Part shown: positions 27,424 through 35,847 of the stretch, one piece after another
Numbering within the stretch: position 1 is the stretch's first letter
Layout: each line of letters begins with the position of its first letter
DNA from: Candidatus Thiodiazotropha endoloripes
GTDB taxonomy: Bacteria > Pseudomonadota > Gammaproteobacteria > Chromatiales > Chromatiaceae
Reading direction: 5' to 3'
NCBI GenBank assembly: GCA_001709035.1
Contig: LVKA01000011.1
Coordinates: forward strand, 310,001-374,000
Length of the DNA: 64,000 bases
Made by a program: the position numbers and the translations under genes
Notes under the pieces: model-generated
Seen by the model: the letters and a program-made list of their open reading frames with translations, nothing else
What the model was told of the DNA's origin: nothing
Databases searched by the model: none

Positions 27424-28344
27424 ATGAACCTGCGTGACCTTAAATATCTTATTGCTGTGGCCGAAACGGAACATTTCGGTCATGCCGCTGCTCAGTGTTA
27501 TGTCAGTCAACCCACCCTCAGTGGCCAGATCAAAAAACTGGAAGAGGAGTTGGGTGTAACCATTTTTGAGCGTACCAACCGCTCTGTGTCGATCACCCCG
27601 TTTGGCGTGGAGATCGTCAAGCATGCCAAACTGATCCTGGAACAGGCGGATGTGATCAGACAGCTGGCCCAGGCGCAAAGGGACCCGATGGCCGGCGCCT
27701 TGAGAGTCGGTGCCATACCGACCGTCAGTCCCTATCTGGTGCCGTTGATTCTGATGCCGTTAAAGTCCCTCTATCCGCAGATGCGCCTGGTACTCTCCGA
27801 AGAGATCACCGATATGTTGACCCAGCGGTTGCTCGATCATCAGATCGATGTGGCAATTCTGGCCACGGCGGTGAAGGAGCCTGAACTGGAGGTGATGCCG
27901 CTTTTCGAAGAGCCCTTCTGGCTGGCTCACCCGCGGGATCACGCACTCTATGACAAGGAGGATATCAGTCGTCGTGATCTCAGTCGTCTCGATCTGCTGT
28001 TGCTGGCGGATGGTCACTGTCTCACCAATCAGGTGATGGATGTCTGCCGTATCAAGGAGGGTAAGATGGATGATGAGATGGCCGATCTACGTGCGGCCAG
28101 CCTGGAGACCCTGTTGCAGCTGGTCGGAGCTGGGTTTGGCTGTACCCTGGTGCCTGCCCTGGCGGTACGCGGTACCTGGACAACCGATTCCGGCATCATC
28201 GCTCGGAAGTTGTCACTCAAGGATGCCTATCGACGGGTCCAGTTTGTCTACCGTAAAACCTTTCCCCGCAAGCAGGCGTTGCATGCCCTGGCCGATGTGA
28301 TCCGTAAACAGCTGCCGAATACAGTCAAGGCGCTGAGCGATTAA
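27424..28344 (+). CDS. oxyR: OxyR, peroxide-sensing LysR-type activator
   Basis: A 306-residue LysR-family regulator. The N-terminal helix-turn-helix (about 1-60, HFGHAAAQCYVSQPTLSGQI) precedes the effector domain. The redox pair is visible as DGHCLTNQVMDVC, matching the spacing of C199 and C208 in E. coli OxyR, followed by the conserved ASLETL. Oxidation by hydrogen peroxide would form the activating disulfide. ATG 27424 gives the exact family N-terminus (MNLRDLKYL). A longer in-frame start at 27388 is unlikely. The following iron-enzyme gene may be a target. Confidence 0.9.
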   Translation: MNLRDLKYLIAVAETEHFGHAAAQCYVSQPTLSGQIKKLEEELGVTIFERTNRSVSITPFGVEIVKHAKLILEQADVIRQLAQAQRDPMAGALRVGAIPTVSPYLVPLILMPLKSLYPQMRLVLSEEITDMLTQRLLDHQIDVAILATAVKEPELEVMPLFEEPFWLAHPRDHALYDKEDISRRDLSRLDLLLLADGHCLTNQVMDVCRIKEGKMDDEMADLRAASLETLLQLVGAGFGCTLVPALAVRGTWTTDSGIIARKLSLKDAYRRVQFVYRKTFPRKQALHALADVIRKQLPNTVKALSD

Positions 28345-28421
28345 GCCAACTATTGAATTTGAGACAGCCGGTGGGTAGATCATCTACAATCCCACTCCAC
28401 ATCAGTAGAAGCGGTAGGACA

Positions 28422-29663
28422 ATGCACGAAGCGACGAAGCCAGCGACAGGAACCCTCTTTTCCGATCTGTTAAAGAATAGTGAGTCAGATGGGCCGGTTC
28501 TGTTACCCGGTGTGCACCCCTTGCCCAATCTGCTGTCACTCGATGCGGAACAGGTACTGGAAGCGTTTCGCCAGAGTCAGTTGGACGACTTTACCGCCAT
28601 CATCAGTGATCTCGATGCCTCGGAGAGTTCACTGCACCATATCTTTGAAACGCTGTTGGCGATCGCTGAGAAGGATCCTGAAAACCGGTTATCTTCACTG
28701 AGTATCTTTCAGCCTGGCGCCATGCAGGCCCTGTTTGTCGATCTGCATGATCACGTCATGTCCCACCCGGTCTGGCGTCACCCCTGCTTTGTGCGCATCT
28801 TCGAGGGTGATTTCAATCGGGATCAGCTCAGCTCCTTTGCCCTTAACTATTTCAATCAGGTGAAGAACACCCGTCAGTGCGTAGCGCTGGCCCAGGGGCG
28901 TTTTTCCGGTTTCATCGATCTGCCTTACGGCTGTCTGAACGAGCGGGTCTCCGAACTGGTGCAGATTACCCTGGCACAGCTGCTGGCGGATGAGTATGGG
29001 GTCGGCACTCACAGTATCGAGAGCTACCCGGATCTGGCCAGCCTGCTTGGTTCCACGACCCATATCGTGATGTACCGGAATCTGTTTGAGGGATTGGGAA
29101 TACCTTTTGAACAGCAGGATCTGCCGATGCTGCCGGAAGTGGCGGATAATGTCCTGACGCAGCGGCTGCTGGCCGGCCACCCCTCATTCAGTCTGCTGGA
29201 ATCCCTGGCCTCGGTCGGATTGGGCATGGAGTGGGGCGTGCCTGAATTTTTCAGTCTGCTGCTCGGCGGCATGATCCGCTGGGCCTGGCGTGAAAAGGTC
29301 GAGTTGACCCAGCACCATCTGATTGTCTTTATCGCCCATGTTCAGTACGACGTACTGCATGCGATCTCAGTCATGCTGGCAACCAGTCTGCTGGGGCATC
29401 AAGCAGGCTATGAGGAGCAGATCAAACAGGCAACCAATATGCTGATGTCGAGCCGCTACAACATGATGAGCGGCCTCTACCGGCACCTTTTCGATGAGCC
29501 CTGCGACAACATCGACCAGATCGGGCTGGCCTCCCGCTATCAGATAACGGACCGGCGAATCGAGCAGGCCCTGCTGGCGGCCCGCCAGGAGGTTGCTGAT
29601 GCCAGCGTCACCGATGCCCGGGTCTACAAATCGGATGACCAGGTACCCTTTGTCTTTGCTTGA
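28422..29663 (+). CDS. Haem-oxygenase-fold iron enzyme (iron-containing redox enzyme family)
   Basis: A 413-residue, mainly helical protein. The region from about 105 to 390 resembles the haem-oxygenase-like diiron oxidase/oxygenase group (PF14518 type). It has LLADEYGVGTHSIES near residue 190 and regularly spaced His/Glu/Asp (H-x-x-x at HLIVFIAHVQYD). These folds hold one or two iron atoms and catalyse oxygen-dependent oxidations. Residues 1-100 are an extra N-terminal helical part. AGGA lies close upstream of ATG 28422; a longer start at 28353 is in frame but lacks a site. It lies 77 bases after oxyR and 90 bases before the YbiB-like gene. The reaction is unknown. Confidence 0.6.
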   Translation: MHEATKPATGTLFSDLLKNSESDGPVLLPGVHPLPNLLSLDAEQVLEAFRQSQLDDFTAIISDLDASESSLHHIFETLLAIAEKDPENRLSSLSIFQPGAMQALFVDLHDHVMSHPVWRHPCFVRIFEGDFNRDQLSSFALNYFNQVKNTRQCVALAQGRFSGFIDLPYGCLNERVSELVQITLAQLLADEYGVGTHSIESYPDLASLLGSTTHIVMYRNLFEGLGIPFEQQDLPMLPEVADNVLTQRLLAGHPSFSLLESLASVGLGMEWGVPEFFSLLLGGMIRWAWREKVELTQHHLIVFIAHVQYDVLHAISVMLATSLLGHQAGYEEQIKQATNMLMSSRYNMMSGLYRHLFDEPCDNIDQIGLASRYQITDRRIEQALLAARQEVADASVTDARVYKSDDQVPFVFA

Positions 29664-29753
29664 TCCGGAATCGTGTTGAGCGACCGTAACACAACCTATC
29701 CATCAACCGGCCATTCTGATCGATAACGGATTGGATAAACACTGGAGTCGTCG

Positions 29754-30794
29754 ATGTATCAGTCCAATAGCCCCGCAGCAGAGCGGTTCCGTAAAACCCT
29801 GATTGCCACAGCGAAGGGTTCCAAAGGGGCCCGGGATATGAGTCGGGAGCAGGCCAAGGCGGCTTTGCGTTTCCTGCTCTCTGCCGAAGCCCATCCAGCC
29901 CAGGTTGGGGCCTTTCTCACCGCCATGCGCTTCAAAGGGGCCAGGGTTGAGGAGATGAAAGGCTTCCTGGATGCAATGGAGGAGAGCGCCACCCTGATCT
30001 CCCCCAGGGTCGAACGGCTGCTTAATTGTAATGGCCCCTATGACGGCCGCAAGAAAGCGCTGCATCTGAGTCTGGCAGCGGCCCTGTTGACCGTTGCCGC
30101 TGGAGTGCCGGTGGTGATGCACTCCAACAGCGGCCTGCCACCGAAGAACGGTGTTACCACTGCCGCTGTGCTTGAGGCGATGGGTATCCCGGCCTATCAG
30201 GAGCCGCAGCAGGTCACCATGAGCATCGAGGAGAAGGGTTTTGGCCATCTGCATGCCAGCCGTTACCTGCATGGTGTTGAGCGCCTTAAGCCGATTCGAC
30301 AGACCCTCTTCTACCGTTCCTTTCTGCATGCCTGTGAAGTGATGCTCAATCCGGCCGGTGCCGGCTACTCAATCATCGGTGCCGCTCACAAGAGCTTTTT
30401 GCAGCGCTTTGCCACTGCCGCAGGTGAGCGGGGACAACAACGGGTGATGGCGGTTCAGGGATTGGATGGTTGTGATGAACTACCCATGCAGCCGGTCGCT
30501 GTGGCCGACTACCATCAGGGCGAATTGAGAGAGTACACACTGGATCCGGCAGATTTCGGTTTGGCCAGCCAGGAACATCAGCCCTGTGCCGATCCGCAGA
30601 CTACGGCGAGATTGATTCTGTCGTTGTTTCATGGAGAGGCAAGCCCTGTGCTTAACCCGGTTATCTACAACAGTGGTGTGAGACTCACTCTGTGCGGCAA
30701 GGTTGAGCGGATTGCCGATGGAATTGAACTGGCCAGGCAGACCCTCACCTCAGGCAGGGCAGCCGAGACGGTGCAGAAATTACAAGGTTGCTGA
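29754..30794 (+). CDS. YbiB/TrpD2-like phosphoribosyltransferase-fold protein
   Basis: A 346-residue relative of anthranilate phosphoribosyltransferase (TrpD) of the YbiB/TrpD2 group. Residues about 1-75 form the small helical domain. The large domain holds MHSNSGLPPKNGVTTAAVLE near 120, where TrpD has its phosphoribosyl-pyrophosphate loop, and LNPAGAGYSIIGAAHKSF near 200. YbiB of E. coli binds nucleic acid and has no TrpD activity, so a tryptophan role is not inferred; no other trp genes are nearby. The gene lies downstream of oxyR and the iron enzyme in the same direction. Confidence 0.75.
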   Translation: MYQSNSPAAERFRKTLIATAKGSKGARDMSREQAKAALRFLLSAEAHPAQVGAFLTAMRFKGARVEEMKGFLDAMEESATLISPRVERLLNCNGPYDGRKKALHLSLAAALLTVAAGVPVVMHSNSGLPPKNGVTTAAVLEAMGIPAYQEPQQVTMSIEEKGFGHLHASRYLHGVERLKPIRQTLFYRSFLHACEVMLNPAGAGYSIIGAAHKSFLQRFATAAGERGQQRVMAVQGLDGCDELPMQPVAVADYHQGELREYTLDPADFGLASQEHQPCADPQTTARLILSLFHGEASPVLNPVIYNSGVRLTLCGKVERIADGIELARQTLTSGRAAETVQKLQGC

Positions 30795-30868
30795 TCGGCC
30801 GCAGATTGAAGCTTCAATAATCCGTGCCCCGCAAGAGCGGGGCACGGTGTGTTATGCGTCAATCGCGA

Positions 30869-32692
30869 CTATTCGGTAATGAGTTTGATTGTGGTCTTCT
30901 TTCGCGCGAACTGTATGGCTGGACCATTTCCGGAGACCTCATAGATCTCTTGCAGGGCTTCACCCCAGTGCTGGGGATTGGAGGTCATGGAGCCGGTGGT
31001 CGGTAGATCACGGGCGTGGCCGCCATTGCTGACCGTGGGTTCGGTGTCCTTGTGGGCGAGGAAATCCACATAGTGATTGCTGAAAGTTTTATACATCAGT
31101 TTCGCTTCCACCTTGATGTCCCCTTTGGCATTGGCGGGTACGCTAAAGCTGTACTCCCGCTCGGCCCAGTTCTGGCCATCCGCATACTCATCCTCCGGGA
31201 TGATGAAGGCACCCTGTGCCATATAGGCGGCCTTGTCGAAGCCTTGCGGTGGGATTCGGTTGTCTTTAACCACCTTGTTCAGCAAAGCGAAGTGGAACTC
31301 CTTCTCGTGTTCGCTGACCGTACCATTGTTATCATCATCGAGCAGATCCCCGAAACCTTCAGCCAGGGCTTTTATCTCGAAGATGTCATCCGGGTTGGCG
31401 ACCAGTACCTCACCGCTGGCCGGGTCAACTTTACCATCTTCCAGAATCACACCTTTCTTGGTCCAGATCTTGACGTGCAGCCACATCTGCCGGCCCTCAC
31501 CATAGCCGGTCGGGAGTTTGTGGCCGGTCTTATTGGTGATTTTGAACTTGACGCTGCCGGACTCCCCCGGACGAAGTCTTCTGGATTTATTGACCACACT
31601 TATTTTTGCCGTTTTACCATCCACAAAATCGAGATTGTCCAGCACACGGGCATCGAGTGCCGCCTGGCGTGAGGGTGAAACGTCATAGCCGAGGTCACTC
31701 CAGGTCTGATCGATGGGGCCCCAGAGGCGTTCAAGATGGGAGAGCATCCAGGTCTGCGCGCCGGCGAAACGCATCGGGCGGTGGCAGTCCTGGCATCGGC
31801 CATTGGCCTTGTTGGGGAAGGCGCTGTTATACCACTCGGTGTAGGTGCGCTCGATGGGGTGCGGCATATCGGCCGGTACCCCGTCTCCGTCCGGATCGGT
31901 CAGGGTCTTCAGAAACGGATTGGTCACTTCGTGGCAGGAGCCGCACAGGGCGCTCTCTCGCTGGAAGGGATCCATTACCCGCGGCTGATCACTCTCTGTA
32001 GCGCTGAAAGGCTCATGCTGGGTTACAAAGTACCCTCCGTTACCTGCGGCCTTGGCGCCGCTGGCATCCTTCTGGTTGTCGATCATGCGATGACAGAAAT
32101 CACAGGTGATACCATCCATGTGACCTTCCGAGTCCGTGCCGTGGAGTGGGTCGGGCGCTTGGGCGCTGGTTGGAGAGAATTGCTCAAAGCTTGCTCCCCA
32201 GAAGTCGCCTCGCAGATGGGGATTTTCGGCGGTTGCCGGTTCGGAGAAGCCTTCCAGCCAACCGGCGGGTGAGTGACAGCGCAAGCAGAAGTCACCGACA
32301 ACCGCCTGCTCATTCTCCGCTTTGTCCAGCAGTTCCAGGGCGGTTGAATACCCCAGATTGGTAAGTGGCGGAATTTCACCGCCCAGATTCACATGTTCCA
32401 GTAGATTGATGAAATCCCGGTTGGCTACATTGAGCGCCGCGTAGAAGGCCGGATCTCGGGCGGCCTGGGCCATAATGCCGCCCGCCCAGTCATTGTGTTC
32501 AACACCGGGAAAGCGGGCGGGATTTCTGAAACCGTCAACGATCGGATCGAGTATCTGTCCATCAAGATTGACCCCGGGTGCTGATCCTCTGGGTTGAGTT
32601 GAGTCTGTCTCGGTGATGCTGGTGGCTAATGACAGGGGGAGGTAGAGCATGAGTGCAGTGAAGACCACACTCAGAGAATGTCGGGTAATCAT
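30869..32692 (-). CDS. Exported tetraheme c-type cytochrome with EF-hand loop
   Basis: A 607-residue protein with a signal peptide (about 1-23). Four CxxCH haem sites are seen at C136, C197, C250 and C300 (CLRCH, CDFCH, CGSCH, CQDCH). No membrane anchor is visible, so it should be periplasmic or surface-exposed. Residues about 360-600 form a beta-rich C-terminal part (VKFKITNKTGHKLPTGYGEG). This part contains a near-perfect EF-hand calcium loop, DDDNNGTVSEHE at 452-463. A second Asp-rich loop (DPDGDG) lies at 266-271, between haem sites. An electron-transfer or redox-enzyme role is expected; the partner is unknown. It stands alone as a transcription unit facing minus. Confidence 0.78.
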   Translation of the reverse strand: MITRHSLSVVFTALMLYLPLSLATSITETDSTQPRGSAPGVNLDGQILDPIVDGFRNPARFPGVEHNDWAGGIMAQAARDPAFYAALNVANRDFINLLEHVNLGGEIPPLTNLGYSTALELLDKAENEQAVVGDFCLRCHSPAGWLEGFSEPATAENPHLRGDFWGASFEQFSPTSAQAPDPLHGTDSEGHMDGITCDFCHRMIDNQKDASGAKAAGNGGYFVTQHEPFSATESDQPRVMDPFQRESALCGSCHEVTNPFLKTLTDPDGDGVPADMPHPIERTYTEWYNSAFPNKANGRCQDCHRPMRFAGAQTWMLSHLERLWGPIDQTWSDLGYDVSPSRQAALDARVLDNLDFVDGKTAKISVVNKSRRLRPGESGSVKFKITNKTGHKLPTGYGEGRQMWLHVKIWTKKGVILEDGKVDPASGEVLVANPDDIFEIKALAEGFGDLLDDDNNGTVSEHEKEFHFALLNKVVKDNRIPPQGFDKAAYMAQGAFIIPEDEYADGQNWAEREYSFSVPANAKGDIKVEAKLMYKTFSNHYVDFLAHKDTEPTVSNGGHARDLPTTGSMTSNPQHWGEALQEIYEVSGNGPAIQFARKKTTIKLITE

Positions 32693-33015
32693 AACTAATC
32701 CTCAGTTAATAAGTTGCAGATCCAAAGCTCTCGATTACACAAACCCATACGAAGAGTGGTGAATTAAAGTATTTCTCAATGGTTCCAGACAGGAAGGTAG
32801 GACCACTACTACCCAGGCAGTGGGGATTCGATTGAATTGTTGATAGGGTAATCCCTTGCGTCAGATCGGTGAAAATAGTTTTGGATGTTGGACCGCTGAG
32901 CGGTCGTTTCACGAATTTCTGGGGATCGTCTTTTCTGGATTTGGTGGGATCTCGGCAAGGGTGCGACCAGGCAGGTGCGGCCTGGCCGCACCTGACAGGA
33001 TCAAAAACGGATCGA
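32693..33015. other. Intergenic region with hairpin
   Basis: No convincing gene. It should hold the promoter of the cytochrome gene, just above 32692. The hairpin described separately lies near its right end. Confidence 0.4.
32972..32994 (-). terminator. Strong hairpin after the serine hydrolase gene
   Basis: CAGGTGCGGC, a 3-base loop, then GCCGCACCTG form a perfect 10-bp GC-rich stem, 22 bases after the stop of the minus-strand serine hydrolase. No T-run follows, so it may act as a 3' end stabiliser or a non-canonical terminator. Confidence 0.45.
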
Positions 33016-34167
33016 CTAATCCTGCAGCTCCTCAAGCAGCTGATAGATCTTTAAAAGCAGTTCCTGGGCAACACTGTCATAGGGATCAAAGCTGCCATTG
33101 GCACAGAGTGTGATTACTGTATCCTTCTCCTGGAAATAGATCATTTCAGCCTGGTAACCGGGATCTTTGCCGCTGTGGCTGTAGATTACCTCGTCGCTAC
33201 CGGCGATAGGGGTGATTTTGATGCCCAATCCATAGTTGGACGCTGGTGTGCCGAGCATCGAGGGTTGCAGCATCTCAGTCCGCATGGCGTCGTCCAATAC
33301 AAGATCAGTGCGCAGGATGCCCAGAATGAACTTGGCCAGGTCATCCGCCGTGGTCTGAATGCCGCCGTCAGCCAGACCGAAATGGCTATACCAGGGGTAG
33401 ACATCGATGCTCTCCCCTTCGTCATCGACATAGCCGTGTACCAGGCCTGGGATACCTTCCGCCTCATGGCCCTGAAGGGTGTGTTCAAGTCCCAGGGGTT
33501 CTATGATCCGATTACGGATCTCACTCTGCAGAGTGGTGCCGGATGCACTCTCAATGATCAGCGCGGCCAGAATATAGTTTGAGTTGGAGTAGCTGTAGTT
33601 GCTGCCAGGCTCAAAGTGCAGTGGCTGATCGAGAAAAAAAGGTAGAGCATCCGCCTGCTGCCAGTGGCGTGTTGGGCCGGATAGATAGAAGAAATCGTTA
33701 TCCCAAGCCTCACTGTCGTTCTGGAAGTCGAACAAACCTGTGGTGTGGTTGAGCAGCATACGGATGGTCATCTGATCACTGGAAGGGATACGGTTGGTAA
33801 TCTCATCGGGTAACCAATCGGTGATCCTGTCATCGAGGCCGACCAATCCTTCAGACGCCATCTGTACCAAGGTGGCCGCAACAAAGGTTTTACCCACACT
33901 GGCCACATAGAAACGGTGTTCGGCGGTCGCCTCCTCCATGGTTTCCAGGTCACTCATCCCCGCACTGCCGGAGAAGTCGATGTTCCTGCCGGCGATACGC
34001 ACAGAGACCGCCGGCAATCCTTTGCTGACGGCCTCTTCAAGGGCGTCCTGGAACTGCTCGTTGGCTGTCGCGTCATCACTGTTGTTTGAGTTACAGCCGG
34101 TCAGCAGGCTCATACCGAACAGGGCAGAAGTAAGGATTACAGGCCAGTATTGTTTAAGACTTTTCAT
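33016..34167 (-). CDS. Serine hydrolase lipoprotein (beta-lactamase class C fold)
   Basis: A 383-residue lipoprotein. The lipobox LLTGC puts the lipidated Cys at about 25. The class C serine hydrolase motifs are present: SVGK (SxxK) near 90, YSN in the YSYSNSNY stretch near 195, and HSGKDPGY near 330 in the KTG position. These proteins include esterases, D-aminopeptidases and penicillin-binding-like enzymes; a beta-lactamase function is not implied. It lies 125 bases downstream of the AraC-type regulator in the same direction and may be its target. Confidence 0.8.
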   Translation of the reverse strand: MKSLKQYWPVILTSALFGMSLLTGCNSNNSDDATANEQFQDALEEAVSKGLPAVSVRIAGRNIDFSGSAGMSDLETMEEATAEHRFYVASVGKTFVAATLVQMASEGLVGLDDRITDWLPDEITNRIPSSDQMTIRMLLNHTTGLFDFQNDSEAWDNDFFYLSGPTRHWQQADALPFFLDQPLHFEPGSNYSYSNSNYILAALIIESASGTTLQSEIRNRIIEPLGLEHTLQGHEAEGIPGLVHGYVDDEGESIDVYPWYSHFGLADGGIQTTADDLAKFILGILRTDLVLDDAMRTEMLQPSMLGTPASNYGLGIKITPIAGSDEVIYSHSGKDPGYQAEMIYFQEKDTVITLCANGSFDPYDSVAQELLLKIYQLLEELQD

Positions 34168-34292
34168 TGGTTCTATTCCCGATGGATATCAATTGGTTTG
34201 CTTGGACAGCGTTTGCTGTTGCAGGGAATAGTGGCTTGAAACGGCGGGTTTATCGTCCGCGCGTGTAAGTCCGGACGAATTAAAATATCTTT

Positions 34293-35546
34293 TTAATCAG
34301 TGAGTTGCCTGGTTCCGGTTTGCTTGCCGGCGGATTTTCGATATTCGCTGGGAGTTTGTCCTGTGTGACGCTTGAAAGCGGTATAAAAGGCCGACTTGGA
34401 GTTGAACCCCGCATCCAGAGCGATACCCAGGATATTCATCTGAGCGGACTCGGCAGTAAGGTGGCGCTGGGCCTCTTCGACCCGGTAGCGGTTGATGAAA
34501 TCGAAGAAGTTGCACCCCGCCTGTTCATTGATCACCTGGGAGAGGTAGTTTGGCGAGATGCTGAGTTGCGTGGCCAGCTGTGGCAGGGTGAGTTTGCTGT
34601 CGAGGTACGTGCGCTGTTCATCCATGTGGTTTTGCAGTTCCTCAAAAAGCAGCTGGCTGGTCTCACTGTCCAGGGCTGAGCGTTGATACTTGGGTTGAGA
34701 TTGCGATGGGTCCGTATCGTTCAGGGTTGCACCAGTCTGGTTGGCTTGTGCATCCAGCGATTGCCTGTCAGTTTTGGGATCCGACCGATCTTGTTGAGTA
34801 AAAATCGCAGGTTGCCGCAATCCCAGGTAGCCCATGCTGTAGATCACCAGGACAATCATCAGAAAGTGGATACCGATGACCTCTTCGGGGAAAGCGAGCA
34901 GATCAGCCAGAAAGACATCGGCCAGATAGAAGAGATAGAGGGCCACCAGGGCCAGAAGCAGGTTCTTCAACCAGGCCAGGTTAATCCTTTCCAGGAAGGA
35001 GAACTGATCCTCAATCGATTTCTGATGTTGCAACAGCCGCTTGATGGAGAGCCCCAGATAGAGTGCCATCTGCAAGATTGAAAGTACGCCCACCAGTATC
35101 ATGGCAAGCCCGGCCCAGAGGATATCGCTATCCTGCTGCTCCCCCTGACTGTTGAGTAAACTCTGCAGTTGCTGCTGATCGAGCAGCAGCAGTGGTATCA
35201 GGATCGCAAACCCAAGAAGGAAAGGTAGGAAGTGTCGCCACTGCCGCAGAGTAAAGCGAAACCCCGATCTTGCAGTCAAAGCCGTGACGTAGAGATAGGT
35301 GAGTGGTCCAAAAAGAAAATCGATATTGGTATCGATGACCAACAACCTGGGGTAGTTGGCGATATACCCGGACTGATGGAGAAACGCCATCCACAGGTCG
35401 AGGGAGAAAGTCAGGGTCAACATCGCCAGCAGGCGGTGAGCCACAGGCAGGCCGCTTTTGGCATTGATCAGCGCCAGGGCGAGAAACATACCCTGTACGG
35501 CACCAAGCAGCATGATGGCTGAATAGAGGTCGATTTCAGGTTGCAT
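34293..35546 (-). CDS. Membrane-anchored AraC-family regulator
   Basis: A 417-residue protein with about seven N-terminal hydrophobic helices (residues 5-250) and a C-terminal AraC DNA-binding domain (about 305-405). The two helix-turn-helix units are visible (LPQLATQLSISPNYLSQVIN and ILGIALDAGFNSKSAFYTAF, ending KRHTGQTPSEYR). One-component membrane-bound regulators of this type sense signals in or across the inner membrane. It lies upstream of the serine hydrolase lipoprotein gene. A family B repeat sits just before its start. Confidence 0.82.
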   Translation of the reverse strand: MQPEIDLYSAIMLLGAVQGMFLALALINAKSGLPVAHRLLAMLTLTFSLDLWMAFLHQSGYIANYPRLLVIDTNIDFLFGPLTYLYVTALTARSGFRFTLRQWRHFLPFLLGFAILIPLLLLDQQQLQSLLNSQGEQQDSDILWAGLAMILVGVLSILQMALYLGLSIKRLLQHQKSIEDQFSFLERINLAWLKNLLLALVALYLFYLADVFLADLLAFPEEVIGIHFLMIVLVIYSMGYLGLRQPAIFTQQDRSDPKTDRQSLDAQANQTGATLNDTDPSQSQPKYQRSALDSETSQLLFEELQNHMDEQRTYLDSKLTLPQLATQLSISPNYLSQVINEQAGCNFFDFINRYRVEEAQRHLTAESAQMNILGIALDAGFNSKSAFYTAFKRHTGQTPSEYRKSAGKQTGTRQLTD

Positions 35547-35569
35547 GATGCTCAGAGGTGGCTGACCTT

Positions 35570-35590
35570 AGGCCCTAACACGAATCCAAT
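35570..35590 (-). repeat. Family B repeat end, shortened
   Basis: AGGCCCTAACACGAATCCAA, reverse-oriented; it lacks three bases of the usual TGTTAACA core. It sits between the AraC-type gene and the small membrane peptide gene. Confidence 0.7.
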
Positions 35591-35601
35591 GGAAGGCTAA
35601 A

Positions 35602-35694
35602 TTAGCAGCAAATCAGGTCGAAAATCCACACCAGTAACAGAATCAATACCGATAGGCCGGCAAGATTGGCCAACCACAGCCAGAATTTGTCCAT
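35602..35694 (-). CDS. 30-residue single-helix membrane peptide
   Basis: A very short ORF with a good ribosome-binding site (GGGAGAG, seven bases before the ATG). It encodes MDKFWLWLANLAGL, then a hydrophobic helix of about 20 residues ending FDLICC. The charged N-terminus, aromatic belt and terminal Cys pair look like a real small membrane protein. It lies divergent from apbE, with a family B repeat just downstream. The function is unknown; it could act on a larger membrane complex. Confidence 0.5.
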   Translation of the reverse strand: MDKFWLWLANLAGLSVLILLLVWIFDLICC

Positions 35695-35847
35695 AGGTTC
35701 TCTCCCTCGGTTTATCTGCAAAGAATTGTGGTGGCGAATGACTGGCCAGTCGTCTCTGCCTGTAAGTCTGGACAACCATCGTGAAGAGACGCCACTTGGG
35801 TTAAGGCGGTACACTAGCGCTGTTTGTCTACTATGGGATCTGATTGG

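Noticed and set aside
31736-32272. 178-residue plus-strand ORF inside the cytochrome gene
   Set aside because: It lies antisense to the CxxCH-containing frame and has no domain.
32706-33035. 109-residue minus ORF between the cytochrome and serine hydrolase genes
   Set aside because: No ribosome-binding site, Ser/Arg/Pro-rich composition typical of a non-coding frame, and it covers a hairpin and the cytochrome promoter region.
33016-34167. Antibiotic-resistance beta-lactamase
   Set aside because: The fold is shared by many esterases and peptidases; a lipoprotein next to an AraC-type gene without ampR or ampC features does not support resistance.
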